A stretch of DNA of 64,000 bases, from the NCBI GenBank assembly GCA_002286855.1, contig NRSV01000106.1, forward strand, positions 1 to 64,000, in the 5' to 3' direction. Of the stretch, positions 24,559 to 37,610 are shown piece by piece. Within the stretch, counting starts at the first letter, position 1. The number at the start of each line of letters is the position of its first letter. The notes beneath the pieces are model-generated. The model had not been told where the DNA came from and made no database searches. It worked only from the letters and a program-made list of their open reading frames with translations. Both the position numbers and the translations under genes were made by a program. The DNA is from Bipolaris cookei (Eukaryota; Ascomycota; Dothideomycetes; Pleosporales; Pleosporaceae).

Positions 24559-25427
24559 CAAAGGGCAGCGGCCACAAGCACTACAGAACGGCCAGGCTCT
24601 TGCAGCCAAGGCCCTGTGCGACAGAACCGTGTTTCAATTTCTCCACGGCACACGCTGGGCGTGTAGCGGAGCGAGTGCGGTTGGTGGTGTTAGTCTGTCT
24701 GGCCATGATAACACAACTGCTAACGGTCACGACCGGGGGTCGTCAGGGTTGGCCGGGCGACGGCGTGACAGTAGGTGTGATTCGGCCGACATGGCTGGCC
24801 GTCTCAGCAGCGGTAGGGCTCGTTGAGACAGGGCCAATGCCCGAAGCAGGCCGTGGGGCGTGCTGGATCATGGAGAGGGAGGGGGGAAGTCGGATATTGA
24901 GGCTCCATGGTGCTGGTGGTGCGTGGGGCTGGAAGGCCGCTAGAAGAAAATTGTGAATGCAGCCAAAAGTCGCGCAGGCGTGGGGAGGGCTCGGGGGACC
25001 ACCAGCCAAGGGCCAAAGAAAAAATGCCTCGCAGCATTGAGCGGAGTCGAGAGGCGAGCCAAGGCGACAAGCATTGTTTACAGAGCGAGACGAAGCTTGG
25101 TGCTCGCTGCGGGTGCCAGTGAGTGGCGGCGAGTGGAGGTGCTGCTGCTACTGCTACTCGATGCAGGCTGCGCGTGGGTTGCAGTTGGCCAAACGTCATG
25201 GGGGCGCATCCCTGCCGCGCCTGCACGCTTGTCGCGGAATGTCGCGCTATCTCCAGCTTAATCTCAGCAGCCGGCGACGGAGACGCGTTGGAGGAAACGA
25301 GACGAGGCCGGGTTAGGGAGCAGCAGACGACACAGACAGACACGCGCAAGGACAGGGCAGACAGGGCAATGGGGGTGGCTGGGCGGATGGTTTGTTCGGA
25401 GTAGTGGCTTGGGGTAAGTATTAGTGG

Positions 25428-25513
25428 TGGAGGGAATAGTGGCAGCAGGAGCGATAGTAGCAGCAGTAGTCGCAACAACAACAGCAGCAGCAGCAGTAGC
25501 AGCAACAGCAGTG
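25428..25513. repeat. imperfect AGC/AAC trinucleotide repeat
   Basis: Interspersed CAG, TAG, CAA and AGT triplets, with a core of CAGCAGCAGCAG. It lies about 0.7 kb upstream of the PMA1 ATG, is non-coding, and is likely length-variable between strains. Confidence 0.75.
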
Positions 25514-26178
25514 AAGGTGCTTGCCATTACTTGTCCCGGGCGGAAGAGACCGGCCGTGGCAAACCAAAAAAAAAGACAGACGGATGATGCAGTCATGCTG
25601 GATGGAGGGGGATGATTGCAGTGATGGTAATATTCACTCATCCCATTCCTTCACCATCACTCATTCACCTCGCAGCCGCCTATGACGACGAGGCAAAAGC
25701 AGTCGGATAATCGCTTGTCAGCAGCCCGCGACGGCCACCCGCCCTCGGCCGGTCACTGCTGCACCGCCAAAACGGCCAATCTCTGCTGTTTGCGGCGCGC
25801 CGATGATGTAGCGTCGCGTGCACGGACCCGGGGTGCTGCAAAAATGCCCCCGGGCTGGTCGGCTCGAGCTATTCCCCAACCATGGCTAGTTTTATGACAA
25901 TCATAAATCCCTCATAGCGGCCAAAGGTCGGTCCTTGCTGAGTTTTTCCCTGGTTGATACGTGGGTGAGCTTCTCGCACGCTACTTAACCAGAGCCGCGC
26001 CCGCCCTCTGAACACTTCTTCACAGAGAAGGCCCTGCTTGCGGTTCCCCTTTGCACAGCACTTTCGACCTGACCTCAAACCCCTCCAGTCAAGTCGCCCG
26101 GAAAGCCTTCTCTGTGCCCAGAGTTACCGGATATAATAATACATACGAGCAACACCCAATCCTTAATTCGACTCCGAC

Positions 26179-29100
26179 ATGGCGCCCAACGACGATGTTG
26201 AGCGCCCGCGGGCCAGCTCTGGCGCTGAGCGCCAGAAGTCCATCGTCTCCATGACCGAATTTGATGGCATGGACGAGTACACAGCCCTCCAGAAGTACAT
26301 CCTCTTCTACCGCGACGCAAAGGTCAACCCCCATGCCACGCCCACCGTCAAGGTCAAGAAGTGGTGGCAGTTCTGGAAGTCGGGTGCTACCACTGCAGCC
26401 CCCGTCGCCGACGCTGGCGCTGTTCCTGATGATTGTAAGTCTTCCATCACTCATTTCCCCTTCTTCCCCACGCCCCAATTGCCCGCCTCGCGACCGCGAC
26501 CGCGCATCCTCCACGCATCCGCGCACACACCAGGCGCATGTCACCTGCCTATTATGACTACTTGGCAATACCCATTCGCCTTTTGTTGTCGTTGAGCAGC
26601 AGAGGCCGCAATGTGGTCGCTGGTGTTGCGTCATGGTCCAAGCTCAAGCTCGAGCTCTCCTGCCCTGCTAGCTCAGCCCGTGGCGGCAAAGCGCAGTGGA
26701 GAATCCATGCACGCCGACTCCACCAAACTATCCGCTACTGTCCTCACCAGCCGCGCCCTGCAAAACACGCAAAAAAAACACTTGCTAACATTGCCTCGCA
26801 GTCCTCAACACAGAGCTTCGCACTGGTCTTTCCTCGCACGAGGTCGAGGAGCGTCGCAAGCGATATGGCTTCAACGAAATTACTAGCGAGAAGACCAACC
26901 TTCTCAAGCAGTTCATTGGTTACTTCACTGGTCCTATTCTCTACGGTAAGCATCCGCGCCATCCTTGTGCAAACCTTGTTTTAGCGCAACTGCTAACGCT
27001 TAGCCAGTCATGGAGCTCGCTGCTCTTCTCGCCGCTGGTCTTCAGGATTGGATCGATTTTGGTGTCATTTGCGGTATCCTGTTGCTCAACGCCATTGTCG
27101 GTTGGTACCAGGAGAAGCAGGCTGCTGATGTCGTCGCATCGCTCAAGGGTGACATTGCCATGAAGGCGACTGTCGTTCGTGACAACCAACAACAAACCAT
27201 CCTCGCCCGTGAACTCGTCCCCGGTGACATTGTCGTCGTTGAGGAAGGCCAGACTGTACCTGGTGATGCCCGTCTTATCTGCAGCTACGACCACCCTGAA
27301 GACTTCGAATTGTACATGAAGCTCAAGGCTGAAGACAAGTTCCACGACGCTGACCCCGAAGACGAGAAGGATGATGATGTCGATGAGGAGAAGTTCGACG
27401 AGGAGAACCCCATTACACAGGGTCACCCTCTCGTTGCTTGCGATCAATCGTCCATCACCGGAGAGTCTCTCGCTGTCGACAAGTACATGGGAGAGGTTGC
27501 CTACTACACCACTGGTTGCAAGCGCGGCAAGGCCTACGGTATCGTCATCACCACTGCTAAGCACTCTTTCGTCGGTCGCACTGCTACCCTCGTTCAGGGC
27601 GCTCAGGACCAGGGTCACTTCAAGGCTATCATGAACTCCATCGGAACGGCGCTTCTCGTTCTTGTCATGTTCTTCATCCTGCTCGCCTGGATTGGTGGTT
27701 TCTTCCGTCACATTCCCATTGCCACTGCCCGCGAGGGAACCGACAAGTCCGTCACTCTCCTCCACTACGCCCTCATCATGTTCATCGTTGGTGTCCCCGT
27801 CGGTCTTCCCGTCGTCACCACCACCACTCTCGCCGTCGGTGCTGCCTACCTTGCTGAGCAGAAGGCTATCGTCCAGAAGCTCACTGCCATCGAGTCGCTT
27901 GCTGGTGTTGATGTTCTCTGCTCTGACAAGACCGGTACTCTTACTGCCAACCAGCTTTCTCTCCGTGAGCCCTACGTCGCTGAGGGTCAGGATGTCAACT
28001 GGATGATGGCCGTCGCTGCCCTTGCCTCTTCCCACAACCTCAAGTCTCTCGACCCCATTGACAAGGTTACCATTCTTACCATCCGCCGCTACCCCAAGGC
28101 TCGTGAGATTCTCAACATGGGCTGGCGCACTGAGAAGTTCACTCCCTTCGACCCCGTCTCCAAGCGTATCACTGCCGTCTGCCACATGGGTGGTGACAAG
28201 TACGTCTGCGCCAAGGGTGCCCCCAAGGCTATTGTCAACCTCGCCAACTGCGATGAGGTCACCGCTACCCTCTACAAGGAGAAGGCCGCCGAGTTCGCTC
28301 GCCGTGGTTTCCGCTCTCTCGGTGTCGCTTACCAGAAGAACGATGGTGACTGGATCCTTCTCGGTCTCATGTCCATGTTCGACCCCCCTCGTGAGGATAC
28401 CGCCCAGACCATTGTTGAGGCTCAGCAGCTCGGTGTTCCCGTCAAGATGTTGACTGGTGACGCTATTGCCATCGCCAAGGAGACTTGCAAGATGCTTGCT
28501 CTCGGTACCAAGGTTTACAATTCTTCCAAGCTCATCAACGGCGGTCTTACTGGTACCACCCAGCACGACCTTGTCGAGCGTGCCGATGGTTTCGCTGAGG
28601 TTTTCCCCGAGCACAAGTACCAGGTCGTCGAAATGCTCCAGCAGCGTGGTCACTTGACTGCCATGACTGGTGACGGTGTCAACGACGCTCCCTCCCTTAA
28701 GAAGTCTGACTGTGGTATTGCCGTCGAGGGTTCCACTGAAGCTGCTCAGGCTGCCGCCGATATCGTCTTCCTTGCCCCTGGTCTGTCCACCATTGTCCTT
28801 GCCATCAAGACTGCCCGCCAGATTTTCCAGCGTATGAAGGCTTACATTCAGTACCGTATTGCTCTCTGTCTCCACTTGGAAGTCTACCTCGTCACCTCCA
28901 TGATCATCCTCAACGAGACTATCCGCGCTGAACTCATTGTCTTCCTTGCCCTGTTCGCTGATTTGGCCACCGTCGCCGTCGCTTACGACAACGCCCACTC
29001 TGAGCAACGCCCCGTCGAGTGGCAGCTGCCCAAGATCTGGTTCATCTCCGTCATTCTCGGTCTCCTACTCGCCCTCGCCACTTGGATCGTCCGTGGTACC

Positions 29101-29616
29101 CTGTTCATCCCCAGCGGTGGTATCATCCAGAACTTTGGTGCTATTCAGCCCATTCTGTTCCTCGAGGTCGCCCTTACTGAGAACTGGCTCATCTTCGTCA
29201 CTCGTGGCGGCAAGACTTTCCCCTCCTTCCAGCTGGTTATTGCCATCTTGGGTGTCGATGCTCTCGCTACCATCTTCACCCTCTTCGGCTGGATGTCCGG
29301 TGCTCCTTACCAGACCAACCCCCCTACTATCAACTCCAGGTTCCGTGATGACGGATGGGTCGACATTGTCACCGTTGTCGTCATCTGGGCCTACTCTATT
29401 GGTGTTACGATTATCATTGCCATTGTCTACTACATGCTTAACCGCATTGAGTGGCTCGACACTCTCGGCCGCAAGGACCGTAGCCGCAAGAACCCTGCCA
29501 TTGAGAACATGATTGCTGCTCTCAGCAAGCTGTCTCTCGAGCACGGAACTGACAAGCACGGAACTACCCGTTATGTCCTTGCTCCCCGTGCTGTTGAGGA
29601 TGAGGATGACGACTAG
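26179..29616 (+). CDS. PMA1: Plasma membrane H+-ATPase (P3A-type)
   Basis: Three exons (26179-26434, 26802-26945, 27008-29616) encode 1002 aa. It pumps protons out of the cell to drive nutrient uptake. Motifs: TGES of the A domain (about 284-287), the phosphorylated Asp in CSDKTGTLTANQ (Asp440), MLTGDAIAIAKETCKM and MTGDGVNDAPSLKKSDCGIA of the P and N domains, and about ten membrane segments, including LIMFIVGVPVGLPVVTTTTL. An insert of about 45 residues before TGES (YMKLKAEDKFHDADPEDEKD, then DDVDEEKFDEEN) is very acidic and makes the protein longer than the roughly 920-residue Pma1 of yeast and Neurospora. The C-terminus ends RAVEDEDDD, which may act in autoinhibition. Codon bias is extreme (C-ending codons), as expected for one of the most abundant membrane proteins. 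Intron 1 is long (367 nt). Confidence 0.96.
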
Positions 29617-31116
29617 ATATGAGTCGATGTGTATTTGGATATTTGCTAGGGTCCGATGAGCCCGCCTTCATAGAAAGGTTAATTTCTCATCACTGTACTT
29701 GCTAGTCTTCTCACGTATACCAAGAAGCATAATTTCATTGTCTGAATTTAATATCCCAAATGTTCCATTGTGCTGTTGCTATCTGTGACTTATTCGCCTG
29801 CAATCTAATTAGTTTGTCTATCATAGTCTATTTTCTTTTTTTGTCTTTGACGACTATGTCTTGCAACGTGTTAGTCTTTCCTATACAATTTACATAGGTC
29901 AGACCCGTCCCTTTGAGCCTAGATTTGCCAAATGATCCTAGTTTCGCATATAGCATATCAGGGTCGTCAAACTTTTCACTTAGCACTTGGCATTTCGGCA
30001 GGATTCCCGGATGAGTTACCCTGAAGCAGTCTCAAAGTCCAGCCATAGAGTAGACTATAGTTGGCACCAAGGAATGCAAAGCCATGCACAAGTGACCACG
30101 CGCGGAACATACAGTTCAATGACATATTGATGCAGCACATACAGCATACGGGTAGGGTGTAAGTTTTCGTATTCGCAACGCGGGGTATTCAACAAGCTGC
30201 TGCAAGCCACGTCGACGGCATTGACCAATTGTCACTGCGCGCAAACCTGGCTTCTGCATGCTCTGGAGTTGAACAGCAGCTTACCCGCGCCTGTCACCAT
30301 GGTCAAAGGTGATGGCGACGGCTTAGCGAATGATGTCGTGCAGCCATGAACGCAGCGTGGTGCGTCCCCATTGCCTCACTTCCTCGGCGCTGCACCCTAG
30401 GGGGCACTTACTAGTAATGACGCCGTCTGCACACCTAGAACCACGACAACAAAGCCATGTCTCGTGTTCTGGCCCGTCTCTGCCGACGATAACCATCTCA
30501 TCTCCTCGAATCGTTTACCATGCCCATTCAGTCGCGCTACGTCTCAATCACATATAGTAGTAGCAATAGTAAAGCAGCTCAAATTGTAAGTAAAAAGGAG
30601 AAAGCATGTCTCTGCACCTGTTCGGGCAATCTACTAACCACACAATACCCGACGATACCCACTTCCAACCCATATTTTTCCCCACCCGGCTTTCCAATAG
30701 CGCCAAGTCGGTTTCCGTTAGTCTAGATAACAAAAACCCACGCATATTGGCTTCAAGGGAAGGACCCATCATCTCGATTTCCGATTCCATGTACCTAGAG
30801 CCAAAATATTACAGGGTACTTGGATGGGGGGTTTTTTTTCCCCTGGGTCCCCCCCTCCTTCCCCTAATATGTAACATGGGAATCCTTAATAAATGTCCCG
30901 TGAAAACTAAACCAGAGCTCCGAGCCTCGGGTCGGGGATTGTGTGTGTGTGTGTTGAAACGAATAAGAGAGCAGATTAAAAAAACTAGTAGTTACATATC
31001 GCGCCGCGTGAGTACGTGCGCGCGTCGGACATATGGGTCTTGCCGCGAAACGAACAAGTGTTTGGTGAAGGGGTGAAAGTCAGCAATGAAGGGGAAAAAA
31101 GCCTCGCCGACACCTC

Positions 31117-31143
31117 CGTTCGTTCGTTCGTTCGTTCGTTCGT
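31117..31143. repeat. tetranucleotide repeat (CGTT)n
   Basis: Six exact CGTT units plus a partial one. It lies in the gene-free region. Confidence 0.9.
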
Positions 31144-32217
31144 CGCGCAAACACCCCCGAACAAAACGGTCAGGGAAAATGGGAGAAAGACAGTTTAGTA
31201 CCATGGAAATCTAAAAACAAAACAAAAAAACAAAAAACAAAAACTGTACGTATTATGTTATCAACGCGACGACCCATTTGCAATCGCGAGTAATAACAAC
31301 AACAAAAAAAAGAGCCAAAGGATTGTTCCTCAATCTTGCTCTTTGCTTGGTGATGCCTGCATCAAATCGACCGCGCCCCACCGCCGACCAACACGGGGCT
31401 GAAAGCCGAGTTTGGGTAAGTCATTGCAACGGGGACGGGGATGGGGCGCGCATGCGCATATGGATGGTTTACCCATCCTGGCCAAACCCCCCCTTCCCCC
31501 ACCACTACCACCTTAGTCACGTGTGTTGTTGTTCTCGACAAACGAAAGGTATCGGCGAAAATGAAAGAAAAAAAAGGCTCTGTGCACCGCTCTTTTCGCG
31601 TGTTTTTTTTATGTTTTGATGTTATTACTATTATATACCTTGTTCTCTATGATCTGCCGCGCGCACGCACGCACGCACACGCGCGTGTGTGGTATATGGT
31701 CCATGCAGGGCTTAATGGGGGGTGGGAAATTGGGTATTGATCAAAGCGCGACGTAAGAAATGGTAGTAAATGCTGGGGTTTCTTATCAATGATAGTACTT
31801 ACTGCTTTTTTCCCTTTTTGAACGGGGCGCGTATGTAGTCTCTTTTCCCCCGGAGGGAAGAAAAAGAAAAAATGGGGAATGGGAGCGATGAGGCGGACGA
31901 GGGGGGGGAACATGCAGCGCGGATGTGGGTGCAGTTGGGTGGCTAACAGCTATGCATGCGATGCGCGATCCACGTTGTGATTTTTCCTCTTGCTCTTCCT
32001 TGCACAACTTGAATGACCAGGGTTTGGGGGGAGGGGGAAGGGATGTGGGTATGTGTGGTACCACAACATCACAAGGGTTGCGCGATACGATGGGCTCTTT
32101 GGCATGACGTTGGATCGGCTAATAAGCCGCGCTCTCTCTTTTGGCAGTTGTGCCTTTTGCCCTTTTGCATCCTAACCCGCCTGCGTTTCGGCCCTCCTTC
32201 GTTCAAATTCAACCCCA

Positions 32218-32241
32218 CAGCCAGCCAGCCAGCCAGCCAGC
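32218..32241. repeat. tetranucleotide repeat (CAGC)n
   Basis: Six CAGC units, followed by degenerate CCAACC units to about 32262. Confidence 0.9.
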
Positions 32242-35200
32242 CAACCATCCAACCAACCACCCCAGCCCATGTCGTGAATAGCCCCGCCCGCCCGCCCACC
32301 CCCCCGCTTGTCTGGCCTGCCAGCCCCCCCCATCCCATTCCCCAACCACCACATGTCGTAGGGGCCTGTAGATCGACACGCGGAGTTGATAGTCCGAGTC
32401 ACAGTCTGTTTGATTAAGCCGCAGAATTGATGTCATTATACCGATATGCTCTATCGACTATGCAACTCATTGCACCAAAAAATAAAATCAATCATCGGCC
32501 TAAGATAGATAGGCGGCCTGTTAAACAATCCGTGCCTCGCTCGTGTTTCGGCTTTTTTTTTGCAGATTCTCGCAGCGGAAAGCCGCCAAAGCAAGACGTC
32601 ATAGGAACGTTGGTAGGTTTCCAGATGAATAACGTGTTCACAGTTTTGCGGGAGCGGCTGAAAAAAGCAAGACCAGAGACCAAAGGAAAGGCGAAAAAAA
32701 CTCGCCGAAACGGGCCGTTAGGGATGTCGGGTTTGACGTCGGTGGAGGTATAGGCTTGCCAAGATCTGCAACCGTTTTGTGACAGCTGGTTTGCCAACGA
32801 ACATGTGTCTCTAGTTGATAGCCGTGGTTGCTTTGTACTGTAACGCAAACACTTCACACTATCGGTAACGGGCATCCGAGTATCCTGAGGCAAGTTCAAG
32901 CCTTTTCTGATGCGTTGGTCACTCCGGATGCAACGTTATTACGTCGTTGGTTATTTTTTTCTCCGCGTCCGTAGTTTGGACAGGGTTGTTTTTTTGTCAA
33001 TCATCCTGCCGCGTACTTTGTCTCGCAACGATTACGTTTGCGGGCAGGGAAGACTGTGGCGCGAAAAGCAAGAGTTTACGTCTACTCGTAGGTCACATGG
33101 ACTGTAGTCCTGCTTGGCAGCGGAGGTGAAACTGATCTTGCTGTCAACCACGTAATCTGAGCCATGGAACAAGGCTGGTAGTATACAGACTAGACTTGTG
33201 CCAATCACAAACTTTACCAGAACCAAGCCGTTGTGGTCGCGAAACAGTAGTGTAGTCTTCCCTGTATGCCGGTATCATAGTCACCAAGGGTACATGGATG
33301 GTGGAGGTTTTAGACTTAGAAAAACAAATATCAAGTATGCAAGGGCATGACTGAAAGAGGTGCAGACTTGACAAGAGATGCCAAGATAAAAAGGTCAACA
33401 GGATCGGCTTAGCATTAGGGATTGGTAGCCAATCGAAGAATGGAAAGATGAATGCATGTATTCTAGTATTGGTGATGATATGATTGGTGTGAACTAGTTT
33501 AACGTCAAGTGTACTCATGTCTTTGTAGGAGAGACTTGTATCCTATTGAAGAACCAAATGGCATATCAACGTTAAGTAATGAGTAAAACAAATCCATGGC
33601 AAATCTAATAGCAGAACAGCGGTACAAGGCTTGTGGATCGACCAGCCCATTCAAGTGTACCTCGAATAGAAAACAGTAAAATGGATACACGCCTGCGTCA
33701 TTGTTAATCTAGATATTCACAACTAGTTCAGTTCCATCGAGCACAAGTCAAATAGTCAGTCATGCTAGAAAGACAAACGTCCTATGTAGTCAGCGGATAA
33801 AATACCACATACGTCCAAGGCACAAAAATCCACCACGGTTCGTCACGTAGTAAGCATAACCCGCCCATCCTCCACAAGGCTGACACCCCTGGACACAATA
33901 GCACACCAATTATGCAGGGCCCACCTACCACAAAGCATGCGGATCATCAGGTACATCGACCTTCTTACACCTTTGTGGATCCCATGATCAACATTACCCA
34001 CACAACGAACGGAAGGAAAGGGCGGTTCTAAGAAATCATGCCATGTCTCCTTGTAAGCAGCCATTCTCACTGAGCTTCTAGAATCAACAGACTGCCATCC
34101 CAATTTACCGAGTAGTAACACGTGGAGATGCCGGTATCCTCGCAATTAGCCGTTTCTCGAAGGGAAAAAGGATAATCGCACATGTTCTGTCGGTCTCGCA
34201 TATTACTCGGAAGCGGACGGAAGACTTGGCAAGGAAAAAGAACTATTCTAGATTCTTAGCCTATTTTTTTTAATCCACATCCACATAGAGTTTCGCGTTC
34301 GGAGCGGAGCATCAGGTTTTAGCGTTTTTTTCCACGTCCTGCTTTATTTCCGCTTCGTAGTATTGTCGGTGTTGGGGACTATCCGATTGACGATGCGTGG
34401 AAAATTGGAACGGTGGTAAGCGTGATGGTAATAGCGTTGGCTTCCGGTTCGCTACCCAACAAACAAACTTAATTCCGAAAAGAGAGTGAGAGAAATGTTG
34501 CCGGATGTAGCTAAATCCCTCATTCTTTTTTTGTTGGTCTATCGTCATGTGCTTGTTGTTGATTTTACTCATAGGTATTTGCGGGAATTTTAGGCCACCG
34601 AAAGTTTTGCAGAGAAACACCGAGCCCGTGTGAGCGCTTTCTTATTCTGACGGCGGTGAGTGAGATCCGAAAGTGTTTATGCTTTCCTGGTATTGATCGG
34701 CTTCCGAGGTGCTTGAATCTAGAATACAGGGGCGCTTTTGCTTTTGCTGCTGAGGGATGTGTCGCGCTGATTGTAGCGGGATCCATCGGCATGGACTTTG
34801 CTGCATAACTGCGTTATTAACCATGAACAATGCTGCATGTCAGCGGTTCCCGTGGTTAGGCGAGATTCGATATAATTTGTAGATTGCCTAAAGGTAATCC
34901 ATCCAATGTCCGGTGAGTGAAATATCATAGGACCGGAAAAGTACTCGAACTCCGGCTTCGCAACCATGATATGTCGGATAAGAGAGGCCTGGAAGAACCA
35001 CTGAAAGGAGAAAACCTGAACCGAAAAGGGTATTAGAGATACACCAGGCTTCTGCCATTGATAGCAGAGTAAAATATGTCCAAGTGAAAGTAACCTATCA
35101 TGTGAGCATGCGCGTATATCAACCTGCGTCTTTTTCAACCCTGAGCTTCCCTCATACCCAGTCCAAACAAAAGCACTGCATCTCTTTCGATAGCAATAAA

Positions 35201-37610
35201 TATCTTTCCAAAGAGCATCTCTCCCAACCGCTCAAGTGCATATCCAGTCAGCAGCCATTAAACACTCTCATCCCGTTCACCTCCGCAGAACAAACCACCA
35301 AGTCCATTCAACAAACGTATTCATCGTAATCCTAAAGCCAAAAAAAACACCAGAACAAAATCAAGAAAGATACAAAAGTGAAGATTTTTAAAAAGGTATA
35401 AGAGAAGTCCAGAAAATGGGACTTGAGACAAATCAAGGTTTGTGGTGCTGTCTACAACCAAAGAAGCTATACAAGCGAGACGCCAGTCCACCAACGGGTA
35501 AACCCCCCATCTCTCTCTCTATTTTTTTTCTTCCTCAAGCTAGTGACATGCACATGTGCGTAAATTTGGGGCAATGAGCAAACGGGTGTTCAGTATGACG
35601 TAGACGGTGGGGTTTCTTAGTGGTGAGGAGGGGGCTTAGTCGTTGTACCGGACTTTGTGGTTTCTATTACGGAAAACGAGCCATGAATAAAGACCAGCAG
35701 TGCGAATTTCCAAGTCTTCATTCTCGTCCAAATATTTTACCCATCTTGGTAGCCAATTGGCTTTAACTTGGTAGTAGTAGTTCTTCGGTCTTTCGGAGCA
35801 GATGCAGGCGTTACTTATTCTAGAACAGCAAGTAGTAGCCGTCGTAGTGAGTTAAATTCCTAACCTTGTTCACACAGCCACTGCACCAGATCCACATCTG
35901 CGCTTCTTCCTCGGAGCCCCCCCCCCCCCCATCTCCCCACATATGCAGTGTCTTGCTCTTTCTGGTTACGTCCCGAAGGTGGGTTCCGAAGCTATTGATG
36001 CTTAATCGGTGGTACCTTACATTAGTCGATGCTTATGGCTTACAAGGGACGTCTTGTGGAGGACCGAAATATTCACCGTAGACCTTCTTCCAATTCTCAT
36101 GTAACCTACTGCGGTTATGAGTAGGAAGCTGGTATATTTGATAGTTGGCAAAGATAAACTGAAAGCTATCATCGTCGATGATTCATAGGCTATACTCTCA
36201 CTGAGCGTGAACATACTACGGCAGCATAAGGTACCTGAGCAGACACACCTCTCTCATAATTTCAAAGCACTTCTGATATGTCACTTGTTTTATACCCATT
36301 AGATCAATCCGTTCATGTTACTTCCGAGTGATACCAACGCTATATGCCAGCAAACACCCAGTCATCGCACATCTGCATACCACTTCCCAACCGTCTTCAG
36401 TAACATCTCCTTTATTACCAGCCTATCCTGTATTGAGCCGAGACTATAGAAACGCTGTGTATTTATCTAAGCTGCTCCATCTTACATGGAGCAGTGGTCT
36501 AATACGAAGATCACCTGAACCGTCCTTGCCAGAAGCTATGTACTTTCTTCCATATTGTTCTTGTATCACTCTTCACCCGCAAATCTGGGATCACACTCTG
36601 GCGGTACATTATGAACACGTCTTTCAAGAGCACATCCAGTTTTCCATATTAAAAACACCATATTAACCCATGCAGTTTGCAGGTCTTGAAGTGAGCAGAT
36701 AGCGTGCCGGACGAGGAAAGCATATGAGAACGGAGTATGCGACATCCAGAAGACTTACTACTGGATTAAATTTAAGCTACTCATTTTCTCAGTGCGTAGC
36801 AGTGGCGACCTAAGACACAACTGGTTTTCTGCTCCCAGTCTACAGTGTTTCCTGAACAACGAGTCCGTGCCGAATCGGTCAATTTGGAAACAGCCTGAAC
36901 ATTGATCTTTGCTTCGCCTTAGCTAAGATATCAGTATTAATCACAGGCCTGGTAATGTTTCTACTAGCCTCATCAGCAGTTACCGAAGGAACATCAGGTA
37001 TGATGGTGGGAAGTCCTAGTGCTGGTTGGACATGCGCTGATCTGTGTGACATTCACTGAGATAGAGAAGTAGAACACGAATGAACATTGAGAGTGATTAG
37101 ATCAATAGAGTTTACTTGAATAGCAATCACTTTGGAGCTAAGATAGGAAGAACAGTGCGTCAAGTGATGAAATGATCGAGTTCGAAGCCATGATTGTTGA
37201 TTTGTGTGTTGATGAAGTACGTGGAGAGAGTTGACGGGAGATATATGCAGGAAACAACTGGAGTATAACGGTTGACTTTTAGCCTCTAGCTAATAAGGGG
37301 TTGGTTAAGAAACTGTTATGGTGATGGTAAAAATGCGTTGGGGGGACGACCATGTAAAACGATAAGACTCGAATTTAGTAATACGAAGTAGCCTCTTCAC
37401 CAATTGAGAATAATTGAATCCCTTTTTTTCATTTTTCGACCAGATCTGTATTCTGAAGTGACGACTACTCAAAGTGACTACTATCGCAAGTGTGAGGTAG
37501 TCAGCCAAGGTAGTATCGTACAGCGCCACTTTGCCTCCCTACAATGAGGTTTGCTCTTACAATTGCACATGAAGGAGCAGTGGCCTTCTCCTTTTGTATT
37601 GCTAAAAATA

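Larger units (their letters stand above)
20958..26178. other. 5.2-kb gene-free region upstream of PMA1
   Basis: 20958-22350 is AT-rich with A/T runs. 22350-26178 is more GC-rich with simple repeats and many chance ORFs in overlapping frames. One frame on - (about 22841-23280) has a C2H2-like pattern but no ATG. The last part is presumably the long PMA1 promoter and 5' UTR. No gene is supported. Confidence 0.5.
29617..37610. other. 8-kb region with no recognisable gene
   Basis: The PMA1 3' UTR is followed by DNA with many short ORFs on both strands, none with domains, signal peptides or joinable exons. Homopolymers and simple repeats cluster at 30.8-32.4 kb. From 33 to 37.5 kb composition is more even, but I still see no coding signal. 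Non-coding RNA, orphan genes or decayed transposons cannot be excluded by eye. Confidence 0.45.

Noticed and set aside
24345..24956. 203-codon open frame with Gly-Ile repeats
   Set aside because: The repeat comes from the TTGGCA hexamer tract and all frames around it are open; GC-rich non-coding DNA.
24804..25505. 233-codon Leu/Pro/Ser-rich frame on minus
   Set aside because: Produced by the AGC/AAC triplet tract; no signal or domain beyond the repeat.
26941..29007. 688-codon open frame antisense to PMA1
   Set aside because: Open only because of the strong C-ending codon bias of PMA1 on the other strand; its translation is low-complexity (Gly/Asp/Ser/Val) with no domain.
29065..29559. 164-codon antisense frame at the end of PMA1
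   Set aside because: Shadow of biased coding sequence.
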